DNA of 48,682 nucleotides from JAJTFW01 sp031411335 (lineage in GTDB: Bacteria > Bacteroidota > Bacteroidia > AKYH767-A > OLB10): positions 1 to 48,682 of the forward strand of contig JANOAX010000005.1 in NCBI GenBank assembly GCA_031411335.1. The letters are read 5' to 3'. The position numbers and the translations under genes are program-made. Numbering within the stretch: position 1 is the stretch's first letter; each line of letters starts with the position of its first letter. The notes beneath the pieces were generated by a model. The model saw only the letters and a program-made list of their open reading frames with translations. It made no database searches and was not told the DNA's origin. Positions 8,845 to 18,417 of the stretch are shown one piece after another.

Positions 8845-11148
8845 ATGGAAAACAAACTGATTGGAAGCAACAGTCTCATCGACCAAAAAGACATTAAACG
8901 AACGCTATCCACGATTGGAAAAAATTGGATGTGGTTTGTTTTGTTTTTAGGACTTGGGATTTCAGGGGCTATTTTTTACTTATACAAAGCCACTAAATTT
9001 TATGGGGCTACCACTCAAATTTTAATTAAACCACCGAAAGATCCTTTTAAAGATGCTTTGAGTGAGTCGTTGCCTGTAATTCCAGAGAGTGAAGAGGTAA
9101 CCAATGAGATCATGGTTTTAAAATCAACTCGTTTTATTGATGAGACCATTAAAAAACTTGGATTAGATATCTCCTATTATATTGAAGGTAGAATAAAAAC
9201 GGGTGAAGTTTATAAAGGAACTCCTTTTGAAGTGACTGGAAAAATGATTGATGCTTCATTATACGAAGTACCTATCTCCCTTAAAATTTTAAATAAAAAT
9301 CGTTTTCGCTGGGATATAAAGACAGAGAACTATACTAAAGGGGGAGAATCTGATTTTGGCGATCCTGTCATTACTTCAAAATTTTCATTTTTAGTAATGC
9401 CCGATTCAACCATCATTAGTAAAAATCCAAAAATTGGAGAAGTAGCTTATCAATTCAGATTTCATAATCATAACAATTTAATTAATAAGTATAAAACACT
9501 TTTAAAAATTGAGCCAGTTCAGGAAGCTTCAGTGATTACAATTTCTGTTGAAGATGAAGTTACAGAAAAGGCGATTGACTTTTTAAATACGATGATGGAG
9601 ATCTACATTGAAAATAGTATCTCTCTTAGTAAAAAGGTAAATGACAATACACTTCAGTTCATTGATGGGCAATTGAACGAGGTAGAAGGACAACTGAACG
9701 GTGTTGAAAGTAATCTTGAACAATTTCAGCGAGAAAAAACAACTTTTAATTTAGGGAGTGAGCAAAGTGTTTTGTTTCAACGTACGGTTGAGTTTGAGTC
9801 GGAAAAAGACAGAATAGCCATTAAGTTAAAATCGATTGACATGCTTTATGAATACTTGACATCGAACGATGCCGACATGGCCATTTCTCCTGCCATTCTA
9901 GCAGAGCAAAATGATCCTTCCTTATCAAGTGCGTTTAATGAACTTTTTGCATTACAACAGAAAAAAACAAACCTGTTGTTTAGTAGTACAGCAAGTAGTC
10001 CATTAGTAAAACAAACCGACGAGCAAATCAATATACTTCGTCAAAATATTATGGGAATTGTTTTAAACGTCCGTAAAAAATTGACGAATGATATTAATAG
10101 CATTAGTGGACAATTGAGCCAGTATCAATCTACCATGCGACAAATGCCGACGACACAACGTGGCATCGTAAATATCAGTCGTAATGTTGAGATTTATGCT
10201 AAGATTTATGAATTCCTTCTTGAGACTAGAGCACAAACGGTTATTGCGAAAGCTGGAATTGTAGCTGACAAAACGGTTTTAGAACCTGCTTACAGTAATG
10301 GATCCATTCGTCCGGTTTTAGTTCAAACACTAGCAGTTGGAATTGGAATTGGTTTAGCATTATCCATGCTCGTCATCTTTATAAAAAGCATGTTTTACAA
10401 TTTTGTAAATACAAAAGATGAACTCAAGGAAATAACAAATCTTCCCATCATTGGAGTAATAGGATCTACTAAAGAAGCGGAAAATGAATATTTGGTAGTT
10501 GACAAATTCCCGCAGTCGCAAGTAGCGGAGGCGTTTAGGGTGATACGTACTAATCTCAGTTATTTTGCTCCTAAAGTCAAGAATAAAGTTTTATTGGTAA
10601 CTTCTTCAGTGGCTAGTGAAGGAAAAACTTTTTGCGCTGTAAATGTAGCCATCACCTTAGCGAAGGCAAGGAGAAAAGTAATATTAGTAGATCTTGATTT
10701 ACACAAACCGAAGCAAGCGAATGCATTCAACTTACAAAATGATATAGGAGTTACCTCTTATGTAGTTGGAAAAGCGAACATGAATCAAATTATAAAAGAT
10801 ACTCCCATCGATAATCTACAAGTTATTCTAACGGGTCCGCGTACACCAAATGCTTCGGAATTAATTGTAGATCCGATGATGGAACAGTTGATTGAAGAGT
10901 TGCGATTACATTATGAATACATCATCATTGATACACCGCCAGTTGGATTGCTCTCTGACGCATTAGTGTTTATGAAACATGCTGACTTAAATTTATACGT
11001 TGTAAAAGCAGGATATACCAAGCGTGATTTTATCGACATTGCCCATCAGATTGTAGAAAAAAATCAGATTAAACATTTAAGTTTTATTTTAAACAATGTA
11101 AACACAAAAAATATTCCTGCAGGGTATGGTGGTGGTTACTATGCTTAA
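8845..11148 (+). CDS. Polysaccharide chain-length/export protein fused to tyrosine autokinase (Wzc-like)
   Basis: This inner-membrane protein controls polymer length and export through cycles of tyrosine autophosphorylation. The 767 residues show an N-terminal TM helix at about 29-47, a Wzz-type domain and a long periplasmic coiled-coil/GumC region (about 230-470). A second TM follows at about 490-513, then a cytosolic BY-kinase domain. Its Walker A motif (SSVASEGKTF) lies near 585-597, Walker A' (VILVDLDLHKP) near 612-622 and Walker B (YIIIDTPPVG) near 690-700. The C-terminal tail is short (GYGGGYYA) with three tyrosines, a small version of the autophosphorylated cluster. It is the first gene of the plus-strand locus, the usual place for this regulator. 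No Wza-type outer-membrane partner is in the window. The next gene starts 16 bases downstream. Confidence 0.92.
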   Translation: MENKLIGSNSLIDQKDIKRTLSTIGKNWMWFVLFLGLGISGAIFYLYKATKFYGATTQILIKPPKDPFKDALSESLPVIPESEEVTNEIMVLKSTRFIDETIKKLGLDISYYIEGRIKTGEVYKGTPFEVTGKMIDASLYEVPISLKILNKNRFRWDIKTENYTKGGESDFGDPVITSKFSFLVMPDSTIISKNPKIGEVAYQFRFHNHNNLINKYKTLLKIEPVQEASVITISVEDEVTEKAIDFLNTMMEIYIENSISLSKKVNDNTLQFIDGQLNEVEGQLNGVESNLEQFQREKTTFNLGSEQSVLFQRTVEFESEKDRIAIKLKSIDMLYEYLTSNDADMAISPAILAEQNDPSLSSAFNELFALQQKKTNLLFSSTASSPLVKQTDEQINILRQNIMGIVLNVRKKLTNDINSISGQLSQYQSTMRQMPTTQRGIVNISRNVEIYAKIYEFLLETRAQTVIAKAGIVADKTVLEPAYSNGSIRPVLVQTLAVGIGIGLALSMLVIFIKSMFYNFVNTKDELKEITNLPIIGVIGSTKEAENEYLVVDKFPQSQVAEAFRVIRTNLSYFAPKVKNKVLLVTSSVASEGKTFCAVNVAITLAKARRKVILVDLDLHKPKQANAFNLQNDIGVTSYVVGKANMNQIIKDTPIDNLQVILTGPRTPNASELIVDPMMEQLIEELRLHYEYIIIDTPPVGLLSDALVFMKHADLNLYVVKAGYTKRDFIDIAHQIVEKNQIKHLSFILNNVNTKNIPAGYGGGYYA

Positions 11149-11164
11149 TTTTTAAAGAAATATA

Positions 11165-12991
11165 ATGAGTTCGAAATTGAAAGAAAACTTGGATAAGCAA
11201 AATTTTGGAGGGGCCTCTACGAAAGAAAAGGGGATACTTCATTTGGTCATTAGGAGTTTTAAAATGCATTTGGACGGGCCGATGAGAAAAAAGGCGGCTA
11301 TCCTCATCGTTTTAATTTTTTCTTCAGCGATCCTTGATGTCTTTGGTATTGCATCAATACTGCCATTAATTAAATTGGCTACGGATACTTCCATCATTCA
11401 TTCCAATGAATACTTAAATGCAATCTATAATTATTTTCATTTTGAGTCAGAAAAACAATTTCTTCTCGTCATGATTTTAAGTGTACTTAGTTTTTTCATT
11501 TTAAAAAGTGTTTATGGAATTTTTGTGAATTACTTAGAAACTCGATTTACAGCTACGCTCGCGTACAAGATCACACGAAAGCAATTCAATAAATATTTCA
11601 ACCTTGAGTTTCATCAATTCACAGGAATGAAAAGCAGTGTTATTACGCATCACATATTGAACAATCCTTTATCGTATGTGACCTGGGTCGTGATGCCTAC
11701 CATCATGTTAATTTCAGAATTTTCAATCCTACTACTTATTGTGAGTGGAATTGCATGGTATGACCTCAAACTTTTTCTTTTCATAGCCTTAATTATCGGT
11801 CCATCTACCTGGTTAATTTATGCACTATTGAGAAGCAGAGTAACCCGTATTGGTGAAGAAATGAATCGATTATTTCCGATTTCATTGGGCTCAATTTCAC
11901 AAACAATAGGAGGTTATGCTGATATCAAACTAGCCAACAAAGAAGCGCATTATCGAGATGAATTTTTAAAGACTCAAAAAAAATATCATCAATTAAATAT
12001 GGCATCCCATCTGCCTAATTTAATTCCACTTCGAGCCAACGAATTGGTTGCTTTATTAGGGGTTGTTCTCATTTTTATTTATGCTATCTTCCTTACTGAC
12101 AATAGCGAAAAAGCGATCGTCATGATCAGTTTGTTTGCGGCGGCAGCCTATCGACTAATGCCTTCATTAAACAGGATCATTTCGTCTTTCATGTATATTC
12201 GAAAAAACATGACTGCTATGCAAAATATATCCATCTATCCTGAACTTTCACATGAAATTATTTCCAACCAGGATAATAGCAAAATGGCATTTGAAAATGT
12301 TATAGAAATAAAAAATTTATTTTTTCGCTTCCCGAATGAACAAAATGATATGTTAAAAGACATCTCCATGACTGTAAAACGAGGTGAAAAAATTGGGATT
12401 GTAGGCGTATCGGGTTCTGGAAAAACAACTTTGATGAATATTTTACTTCGGTTTTACAATGAGCAAAAAGGCGGAATCTATGTAGATCAAGTTAAGATTG
12501 AAGCGGAGAATCAGCAGTCATGGAGAAACTTATTGGGCTATGTCAAGCAAGATATTTTCCTAATGGATGCTTCAATCAGTGATAATATCACTTTTGGAGA
12601 TGAAAATCCAGACCCTTTTCGTCTCAAACAAGCCATCAAGCAAGCTTCATTAGAAGAATTAATTAACACATTACCCAATGGTCTCCAAACGATTATTGGT
12701 GAGCGCGGCTCGCGCTTATCAGGAGGTCAAAAACAAAGAATTAGCATTGCACGTTCCTTATATCGCAATGCTGAAATTTTAATATTTGACGAAGCCACTT
12801 CTGCGTTAGATAACCAAACAGAGCAGGAAGTAAGTGAGGCAATAGACTCATTATCTGAAGTTAACAAAACAATATTTATCATAGCACATCGAGTAACTAC
12901 GCTAAAAAACTGCAATCGAATTTATGAGCTCACTGAGGGTAAAATATCAGGAGTATATAAATATCAAGAACTGTTAGAAAAAGTAGTATAA
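11165..12991 (+). CDS. ABC transporter, fused permease and ATPase (MsbA/PglK-like)
   Basis: This half-transporter probably flips lipid-linked saccharide across the inner membrane. Of its 608 residues, about 35-340 form the six-helix permease and about 355-600 the nucleotide-binding domain. Visible motifs are Walker A GVSGSGKT near 414-421, Q-loop YVKQD, signature LSGGQKQR near 517, Walker B ILIFDEATSALD near 537, and H-loop IIAHR near 573. The architecture matches heavy-metal/lipid exporters of the MsbA type and the oligosaccharide flippase PglK. No Wzx-type flippase occurs in the locus, so this gene is the best candidate for that role (inference from context). The first 30 residues are charged and extend before the first helix, as in some family members. 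Confidence 0.88.
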   Translation: MSSKLKENLDKQNFGGASTKEKGILHLVIRSFKMHLDGPMRKKAAILIVLIFSSAILDVFGIASILPLIKLATDTSIIHSNEYLNAIYNYFHFESEKQFLLVMILSVLSFFILKSVYGIFVNYLETRFTATLAYKITRKQFNKYFNLEFHQFTGMKSSVITHHILNNPLSYVTWVVMPTIMLISEFSILLLIVSGIAWYDLKLFLFIALIIGPSTWLIYALLRSRVTRIGEEMNRLFPISLGSISQTIGGYADIKLANKEAHYRDEFLKTQKKYHQLNMASHLPNLIPLRANELVALLGVVLIFIYAIFLTDNSEKAIVMISLFAAAAYRLMPSLNRIISSFMYIRKNMTAMQNISIYPELSHEIISNQDNSKMAFENVIEIKNLFFRFPNEQNDMLKDISMTVKRGEKIGIVGVSGSGKTTLMNILLRFYNEQKGGIYVDQVKIEAENQQSWRNLLGYVKQDIFLMDASISDNITFGDENPDPFRLKQAIKQASLEELINTLPNGLQTIIGERGSRLSGGQKQRISIARSLYRNAEILIFDEATSALDNQTEQEVSEAIDSLSEVNKTIFIIAHRVTTLKNCNRIYELTEGKISGVYKYQELLEKVV

Positions 12992-13081
12992 TTAACGATT
13001 TCATCAGTTAGATTTTAATTTAAAAGCTTAAAAAAACACAACCAATTTTGTTTTTTTTCGTAGAAAAAGGTATCAAAAATC

Positions 13082-14542
13082 ATGTTATTTAATTCTTTCG
13101 AATTTCTGTTATTCTTTCCAATTGTTACGATATTATTTTTCGTAATGCCACATCGTTTTCGATGGTCACTACTATTAACCGCAAGTTGCTTTTTCTATAT
13201 GTACTTTATTCCAGTATATATATTAATATTATTTGGCACCATCATCATTGACTACTTTGCTGGAATTTATCTAGAAAAAACTGTTGATCCGAAAAGGAAA
13301 AAAATATATTTGATATGTAGTTTAATCGCTAACATCGGTGTACTTGCTGTTTTTAAATATTACAATTTCTTTTTAGATAATATTAATGAAGTTTCTTTGG
13401 AGCTATTTGATAAAGCTACAGCACTTCGTTATTTAGGAATTGCATTACCTATCGGATTATCCTTTCACACTTTTCAAGCCATGAGTTACACCTTTGAAGT
13501 GTATTATGGACGACACAAAGCAGAGAAGCATTTTGGGATTTACGCACTTTATGTAATGTTTTATCCTCAGTTGGTTGCTGGCCCTATTGAGCGACCGCAA
13601 AACATATTACATCAATTTCATCAAAAACAAAGTTTCGATTACCAGCGATTTAGTAGTGGTTTACAGATGATGATCTGGGGATTATTTAAAAAAGTAGTCA
13701 TTGCCGATAACTTAGCTGGCTTAGTGAATACTGCATATACAAATCCGGAAGATCATACTGGAATGACTTTATTGCTCACCTCCTACTTTTTCGCATTTCA
13801 AATTTACTGTGATTTTTCGGGCTATAGTGATATGGCGATTGGTGCTGCTCGTGTAATGGGTTATGATTTAATGGAAAATTTCAGAACACCCTATTTATCT
13901 GCGAGCATAAAAGAATTTTGGGGTCGATGGCATATCTCATTAAGTTCATGGTTTCGTGATTATCTTTATATTCCATTAGGAGGAAATCGTGTTGGGAAGT
14001 CAAGATGGATGTTCAATTTGTTTTTGGTTTTTCTAATCAGTGGAATTTGGCACGGTGCTAACTGGACTTATGTTGTTTGGGGGGCGATGCATGGTGTTTT
14101 CCTAATGTTTGCCATTGTGAAAGATGATTTTTTTGAAAAGAGGAAAATAAACTTTTTAAAAAACAATAAGCTACTTCATGGTTTAAATGTATTTATTACT
14201 CTACAATTGGTATGTTTCGCCTGGATTTTTTTCAGAGCAAATAGTATACAAGACGCTACAACCATCATTCAAAAAATTGGACATGGCGAATATTCATTTC
14301 AAACTTTCATTGAATCAATTAGTACACTTGCAGATAATCCAAAAAATTTCAGCAGAATACTATTCATCATGCTGCTGATGGGATTATTTTACATGATAGA
14401 TCCGTTCGTTGATAAAATCATTAAAGGGAGAATTATTTTGCATAAACCCTATTTGAAATACGCTCTTTATTCATTTATGGTCGCTTCCATCCTCTTATTT
14501 GGATTCTTTGGCGAAGTATCCTTTATCTACTTTCAATTCTAA
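13082..14542 (+). CDS. MBOAT-family O-acyltransferase (AlgI-like)
   Basis: This polytopic membrane protein transfers acyl, commonly acetyl, groups across the inner membrane to polysaccharide. Its 486 residues match the AlgI/PatA/DltB family, with many hydrophobic helices from the N-terminus on. The family core is present: PQLVAGPIERP, CDFSGYSDMAIGAARVMGY, FWGRWHISLSSWFRDYLYIP and, near 320-337, SGIWHGANW followed by GAMHG. The histidine in IWHG is the invariant catalytic one. The next gene, an SGNH-like protein four bases downstream, is the expected periplasmic partner (as in AlgI/AlgJ/AlgX or PatA/PatB). A 90-base spacer separates it from the ABC transporter. It ends in a poly-T and A-rich stretch without a convincing terminator. 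Confidence 0.92.
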   Translation: MLFNSFEFLLFFPIVTILFFVMPHRFRWSLLLTASCFFYMYFIPVYILILFGTIIIDYFAGIYLEKTVDPKRKKIYLICSLIANIGVLAVFKYYNFFLDNINEVSLELFDKATALRYLGIALPIGLSFHTFQAMSYTFEVYYGRHKAEKHFGIYALYVMFYPQLVAGPIERPQNILHQFHQKQSFDYQRFSSGLQMMIWGLFKKVVIADNLAGLVNTAYTNPEDHTGMTLLLTSYFFAFQIYCDFSGYSDMAIGAARVMGYDLMENFRTPYLSASIKEFWGRWHISLSSWFRDYLYIPLGGNRVGKSRWMFNLFLVFLISGIWHGANWTYVVWGAMHGVFLMFAIVKDDFFEKRKINFLKNNKLLHGLNVFITLQLVCFAWIFFRANSIQDATTIIQKIGHGEYSFQTFIESISTLADNPKNFSRILFIMLLMGLFYMIDPFVDKIIKGRIILHKPYLKYALYSFMVASILLFGFFGEVSFIYFQF

Positions 14543-14545
14543 GAG

Positions 14546-15496
14546 ATGAAAAAAATACTCACAAAAGGGCTCTTATTCATAGCATCGTTCTTCATGGTGT
14601 ACATGTTTATCTTCGCTACTTTATTTTTCTTTCAACCAGGTGGGATTCCTTTCATCTACCGAGCTACACAAGGAAATTTATGGAAAGGTGGAGGAACGCA
14701 TCTTAAGTTTCAACAATTTGATAGGACAAAAAAATGGGATGTAATTGTATTAGGATCATCACACGCCTACAGGGGATATGATCCACTTGTTTTTTCTTTA
14801 AATGACTTGGAATTGTATAATCTTGGAACGAGCAATCAGCACATGATGTGCTCCTATCAAATAATAAAAACCCATATTAATAAAGATAATTGCAAATTAT
14901 TGATTTTAGATTTGTTTGACAAAGTTTTTGCTAACAATGACATTGAATCCAAATCAGATATTATACAAAATGTAGACGACGATAAAACAGCGATTGCAAC
15001 TGCATTTGCTTCTGGTGACATAAGAGCACTAAACATGATTACTTTGCGCTACTTCAACAAAACTATGGACCCATTAAACATCGATACATTCGGCTATAGA
15101 AATGGCTATTTAAGGGTGCATAAATTACTAGATCCCAAGAAAAAAGATATTACTAAAATGAATTGGAAATACACTGCCGTTCCGAGTCAAAAAAAATATT
15201 TGCGTATCTTATTGGAATATTGTCGAAAAGAAGGAATTAAAATCGTAGCCGTTTCACATCCCACTCCACTAATTTATCCCATGAGTGATCATGATAAATT
15301 TTTAGCAGATGTAAATCCATTATTAAAGAAATATAATGTGCCTTACTATGATTATACCAATTACAAAGAAATGGGAAATATTAATTTTTATTCAGATCCA
15401 ACCCATTTAAACCAAATTGGTACCATCCGTTTTAATAAAATGCTAATTAAGGATTTAATTAAAGATGGAATTATTTTATCTAAAAAAGAAAAGTAA
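14546..15496 (+). CDS. Membrane-anchored SGNH-like acyltransferase partner of the MBOAT protein
   Basis: The 316-residue protein has one N-terminal membrane anchor (about 8-29), placing the rest in the periplasm. The motif VIVLGSSHAYRGYDP at about 66-80 carries the putative Ser nucleophile in GSSH. A C-terminal SDPTHLNQIG near 281-290 supplies the Asp-x-x-His part of a catalytic triad. This is the arrangement of SGNH/GDSL esterases and of AlgJ/AlgX/DltD-like proteins that finish O-acylation started by an MBOAT partner. It lies four bases after the MBOAT gene, which strongly supports a functional pair. I do not recognise a named family member, so the donor and acceptor sugar remain unknown. 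Confidence 0.72.
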   Translation: MKKILTKGLLFIASFFMVYMFIFATLFFFQPGGIPFIYRATQGNLWKGGGTHLKFQQFDRTKKWDVIVLGSSHAYRGYDPLVFSLNDLELYNLGTSNQHMMCSYQIIKTHINKDNCKLLILDLFDKVFANNDIESKSDIIQNVDDDKTAIATAFASGDIRALNMITLRYFNKTMDPLNIDTFGYRNGYLRVHKLLDPKKKDITKMNWKYTAVPSQKKYLRILLEYCRKEGIKIVAVSHPTPLIYPMSDHDKFLADVNPLLKKYNVPYYDYTNYKEMGNINFYSDPTHLNQIGTIRFNKMLIKDLIKDGIILSKKEK

Positions 15497-15508
15497 AAAT
15501 TGAAGGAC

Positions 15509-16630
15509 ATGAATAATAAAATTCTCATTGTTGTTGGTACTCGACCGAACTTTATCAAGATAACTCGATTCAAAAAAGTAAATGAAGAAATGGGTCGTCC
15601 TTTTGATATTAAGATTGTTCATACCGGACAACACTACGACGATAAAATGGCGGATGTGTTTTTTCGTCAATTTGAATTAGAGCCCGATTTCTTCTTAAAT
15701 ATTCCACCCGATACGGCGAACAAACAAATGGCTGAAATCATGATTCGCATTGAATCGGTAATAAATGATTATGATCCTGCTTTAGTCGTGGTGGTTGGCG
15801 ATGTAAATTCAACTTTTGCTGCCGCATTTACTGCTTATAAAACAGGACGTAAAGTAGCGCATTTAGAAAGTGGACTACGCAGTTCAGACAGAGGGATGCC
15901 AGAAGAAATTAATCGATTGTTAACGGATGAAATTAGTGATTACTTTTTTGTTACCGAACAAAGTGGAATTGACAACTTATTGAAAGAAGGAAAACCAAAA
16001 CACAAAATTCACTTTGTTGGAAATACCATGATTGATACCTTGGTGGGTTTTGAAAATAAAATTCAACAAAGTGGAGTATTAGAACAATATCACTTAACCC
16101 CGAAAGAGTATGTACTCATGACCATGCATCGACCTGCCACGGTTGACCATCAGGATGGCTTAGAGAAACTCATTGACATTATCGAATACATTACTCAGAA
16201 ATACGATTTAGTTTTCCCTATACATCCAAGAACATTAAGTAAGATAGAACATTTTGGGCTTCTCGATCGTGTAAAAAACAACAAACGGCTCATCTTAACT
16301 GAACCTCTAGATTACTTTGCCTTTCAACGACTTACTTCTGAATGTAAATTTGTAATCACCGATAGTGGTGGAATACAAGAAGAAACTACTTTCCGAAGAG
16401 TTTCCTGTCTTACACTCCGACCCAATACGGAGCGACCTTCTACCGTTACCATTGGGACCAATGAATTAGTCCCTTTTGACAAAAAGATAGTTCAAGGAAA
16501 AATTAATGAAATCATAGAGGGACGGTATAAAACCGGATCTGTTCCTCCGCTTTGGGATGGACATTCAACTGAAAGGATACTTGAAATATGTAAAAAACTA
16601 TTATCTGTAGTAAACGAAACGATACAATAA
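15509..16630 (+). CDS. wecB: UDP-N-acetylglucosamine 2-epimerase (non-hydrolysing)
   Basis: The enzyme interconverts UDP-GlcNAc and UDP-ManNAc, giving precursors for ManNAc or ManNAcA residues. The 373-residue protein shows the GT-B-like fold signatures of the family: VGTRPNFIK near the N-terminus, HTGQHYDDKM, GDVNSTFAAAFTAY, HLESGLRS, MPEEINR and, in the second half, MHRPATVD, HPRT and DSGGIQEE. The ATG at 15509 was chosen. A TTG nine bases upstream (15500) extends the frame by three codons, but the ATG is closer to the family start. The stop overlaps the next ATG by one base (TAATG), suggesting translational coupling. No matching UDP-ManNAc dehydrogenase is present in the window. Confidence 0.93.
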   Translation: MNNKILIVVGTRPNFIKITRFKKVNEEMGRPFDIKIVHTGQHYDDKMADVFFRQFELEPDFFLNIPPDTANKQMAEIMIRIESVINDYDPALVVVVGDVNSTFAAAFTAYKTGRKVAHLESGLRSSDRGMPEEINRLLTDEISDYFFVTEQSGIDNLLKEGKPKHKIHFVGNTMIDTLVGFENKIQQSGVLEQYHLTPKEYVLMTMHRPATVDHQDGLEKLIDIIEYITQKYDLVFPIHPRTLSKIEHFGLLDRVKNNKRLILTEPLDYFAFQRLTSECKFVITDSGGIQEETTFRRVSCLTLRPNTERPSTVTIGTNELVPFDKKIVQGKINEIIEGRYKTGSVPPLWDGHSTERILEICKKLLSVVNETIQ

Positions 16631-17643
16631 TGGAAATATATAGTTATACAGACAGAAATTATTCCTTGCCACCATCTGAAATAAATGGTGAGGTTTGGCC
16701 CGTACAGTTTTTATCTGGGTTTTCAGAATTCTACAAAAATCATTATCATAAGAATATTCTTTTGATAAAAGATCTTGAACTGAATGCTTGGTTACCCATT
16801 GCTATTGAGTCGAAAATGTTTATTCGGGAATCTCAGTTCTTAAATGCTCCCATAAGGAATGGAGTTGAATTAGATTCTTCAGAGCAGCTACTTTTTTTCA
16901 ATAGACTGATCAATACATTAACCAAGAAGAATATTGCTCATCGCATCATACAACCACATCCTGCAGGAATTATTTCTGCTGTGCCACAAAATGCAAAATG
17001 GATTCCGTTTGGAACCTACATAACGCAATTGGCCTTATTTGCTACTGATGAAGAGTTATTAAATTCATACGATCCTAAGTATAAAAAAGCCATTCATCAC
17101 AGTATAAAAAATGGTGCGGTAGTGAAGTTTGGTGAAGAAGTACACAAAGATTTTTACTCTTTGTATTGCATGACCACTAAGCGGGCAGGAATTCATCAAG
17201 ACACCCAAAAATATTTTGATGATTGCAGAAAGTATCTTGGCAGTGAGAATACATTGACCGCAGTAGTTTATGATGGAGACCAACCTATTGGTGGCATATT
17301 TATTAATTATAGTAAACATACTTCCTTGTGTACTCATGCAGGATCTGGAGGAACTTCAAAACTGTATGGTGGAATAAAATATTTACACTATGAAACCATG
17401 AAAAAACTCCGTGATATTGGTGTTCAAAAATATGACTTAGTAGGTGTACGAATAGGTAGTCATAATGAAGCATTAGAAGGTGTGTTTCGATTTAAAAAAG
17501 GTTTTGGAGGAAAGCTGAAGGAAGGTTTTTTATGGAAAATGGATTTAGCAAATACCTCAATAAAAGTTTATGATTTAATACAAAAAATCAAAAACCGAGA
17601 TATAAAGGCTGATATTATTGATCAAGAATTAATGGCTGCATAA
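16630..17643 (+). CDS. FemAB-like GNAT-fold acyl/aminoacyl transferase
   Basis: The 337-residue protein resembles the FemAB/GNAT family (the FemX-like proteins often found in exopolysaccharide loci). Its N-terminal half covers about residues 1-150. The second half carries the acyltransferase core: YDPKYKKAIHHSIKNGAVV, VYDGDQPIGGIFINY and HYETMKKLRDIGVQKYDLVG, with GVFRFKKGFGG near the C-terminus. Classical Fem proteins transfer amino acids from tRNA to peptidoglycan precursors. Relatives in polysaccharide clusters are thought to modify sugars, but the substrate is not established. It overlaps wecB by one base and is directly followed by the methyltransferase gene. No signal peptide or membrane helix is visible, so it probably acts in the cytosol. 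Confidence 0.7.
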   Translation: MEIYSYTDRNYSLPPSEINGEVWPVQFLSGFSEFYKNHYHKNILLIKDLELNAWLPIAIESKMFIRESQFLNAPIRNGVELDSSEQLLFFNRLINTLTKKNIAHRIIQPHPAGIISAVPQNAKWIPFGTYITQLALFATDEELLNSYDPKYKKAIHHSIKNGAVVKFGEEVHKDFYSLYCMTTKRAGIHQDTQKYFDDCRKYLGSENTLTAVVYDGDQPIGGIFINYSKHTSLCTHAGSGGTSKLYGGIKYLHYETMKKLRDIGVQKYDLVGVRIGSHNEALEGVFRFKKGFGGKLKEGFLWKMDLANTSIKVYDLIQKIKNRDIKADIIDQELMAA

Positions 17644-18408
17644 ATGATTTCGAAATTATTTTTTTTACTAACTAACAATATTTTGTTGAACAATATCTTC
17701 ATTAAGTTGGGGATAGATTCGATATTGACATCGCGCTTAGGAATTTACAAACGCATCAAGATCGATACTAATTTAAGTCCGCAACAGATGGCAGGATTTT
17801 CTGAAAAGCCTACTGTACAAGAAGCCATTGATAAAATACATAATCAATTAGAAACACTCGTTGAACAAAATCTGAATGAGGGAGATCGAATTCTTGATAT
17901 TGGATGTGGTGCGGGTGCATATTTAAAAAGATGGGAAGGAAAATATGATTTAACTGGAATAGACATCAACAACGATATGGTAAATGTGGCTAGAAAGCGA
18001 ATGCCTACGGCAACAATTATTTTAGATAACTTTTTAAATCATGACTTTAATCACAAATTCAAACTTATTTACAGTGTTTCCGTTCTAGAATTTATACCAC
18101 CCAGTCGTTTGATGGCCTTTTTTAGAAAAGTTCACCTACTTTTAGAGCCAGATGGGAAATTATTGATTCAATACCCGCATGCGTTAAATTTTAAAGATAC
18201 CTTATACCCTGATCTATACTACGTTGAATATAGTCCAAGAAAAATTGAACATGAACTTCGAAATAATTATAAAATAATCACCCACGAACATTGTTTTGAT
18301 CGTAGAATCATTGACCTTTATGATCCGAAACCTTATGAACCGGGGAATCGTACATTTAAAAACGGATACCTGCTGATTGCAGAACCTCAAGTAAAACCAA
18401 AAAATTAA
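17644..18408 (+). CDS. Class I SAM-dependent methyltransferase
   Basis: The 254-residue protein has the Rossmann-type methyltransferase core. Motif I is ILDIGCGAGAYLKRW (about 80-95), followed by the acidic residue of motif II in LTGIDINNDMV (about 100-110). Later come a motif near YSVSVLEFIPP (about 145-155) and DGKLLIQYPH (about 175-185). In this locus it probably methylates a sugar or a lipid-linked intermediate, but nothing in the sequence shows the acceptor. It begins immediately after the FemAB-like stop and ends 9 bases before the deacetylase gene, so the three are likely co-translated. Confidence 0.82.
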   Translation: MISKLFFLLTNNILLNNIFIKLGIDSILTSRLGIYKRIKIDTNLSPQQMAGFSEKPTVQEAIDKIHNQLETLVEQNLNEGDRILDIGCGAGAYLKRWEGKYDLTGIDINNDMVNVARKRMPTATIILDNFLNHDFNHKFKLIYSVSVLEFIPPSRLMAFFRKVHLLLEPDGKLLIQYPHALNFKDTLYPDLYYVEYSPRKIEHELRNNYKIITHEHCFDRRIIDLYDPKPYEPGNRTFKNGYLLIAEPQVKPKN

Positions 18409-18417
18409 AATACTTTT

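Noticed and set aside
8496..8886. Two short minus-strand frames (8496-8678 and 8701-8886) in the divergent region
   Set aside because: Both are about 60 codons with no family features. The second overlaps the start of the tyrosine kinase gene on the other strand.
12992..13081. Possible terminator between the ABC transporter and MBOAT genes (poly-T near 13050)
   Set aside because: There is a T-run, but no stable stem could be found directly before it. The genes on both sides are functionally linked.
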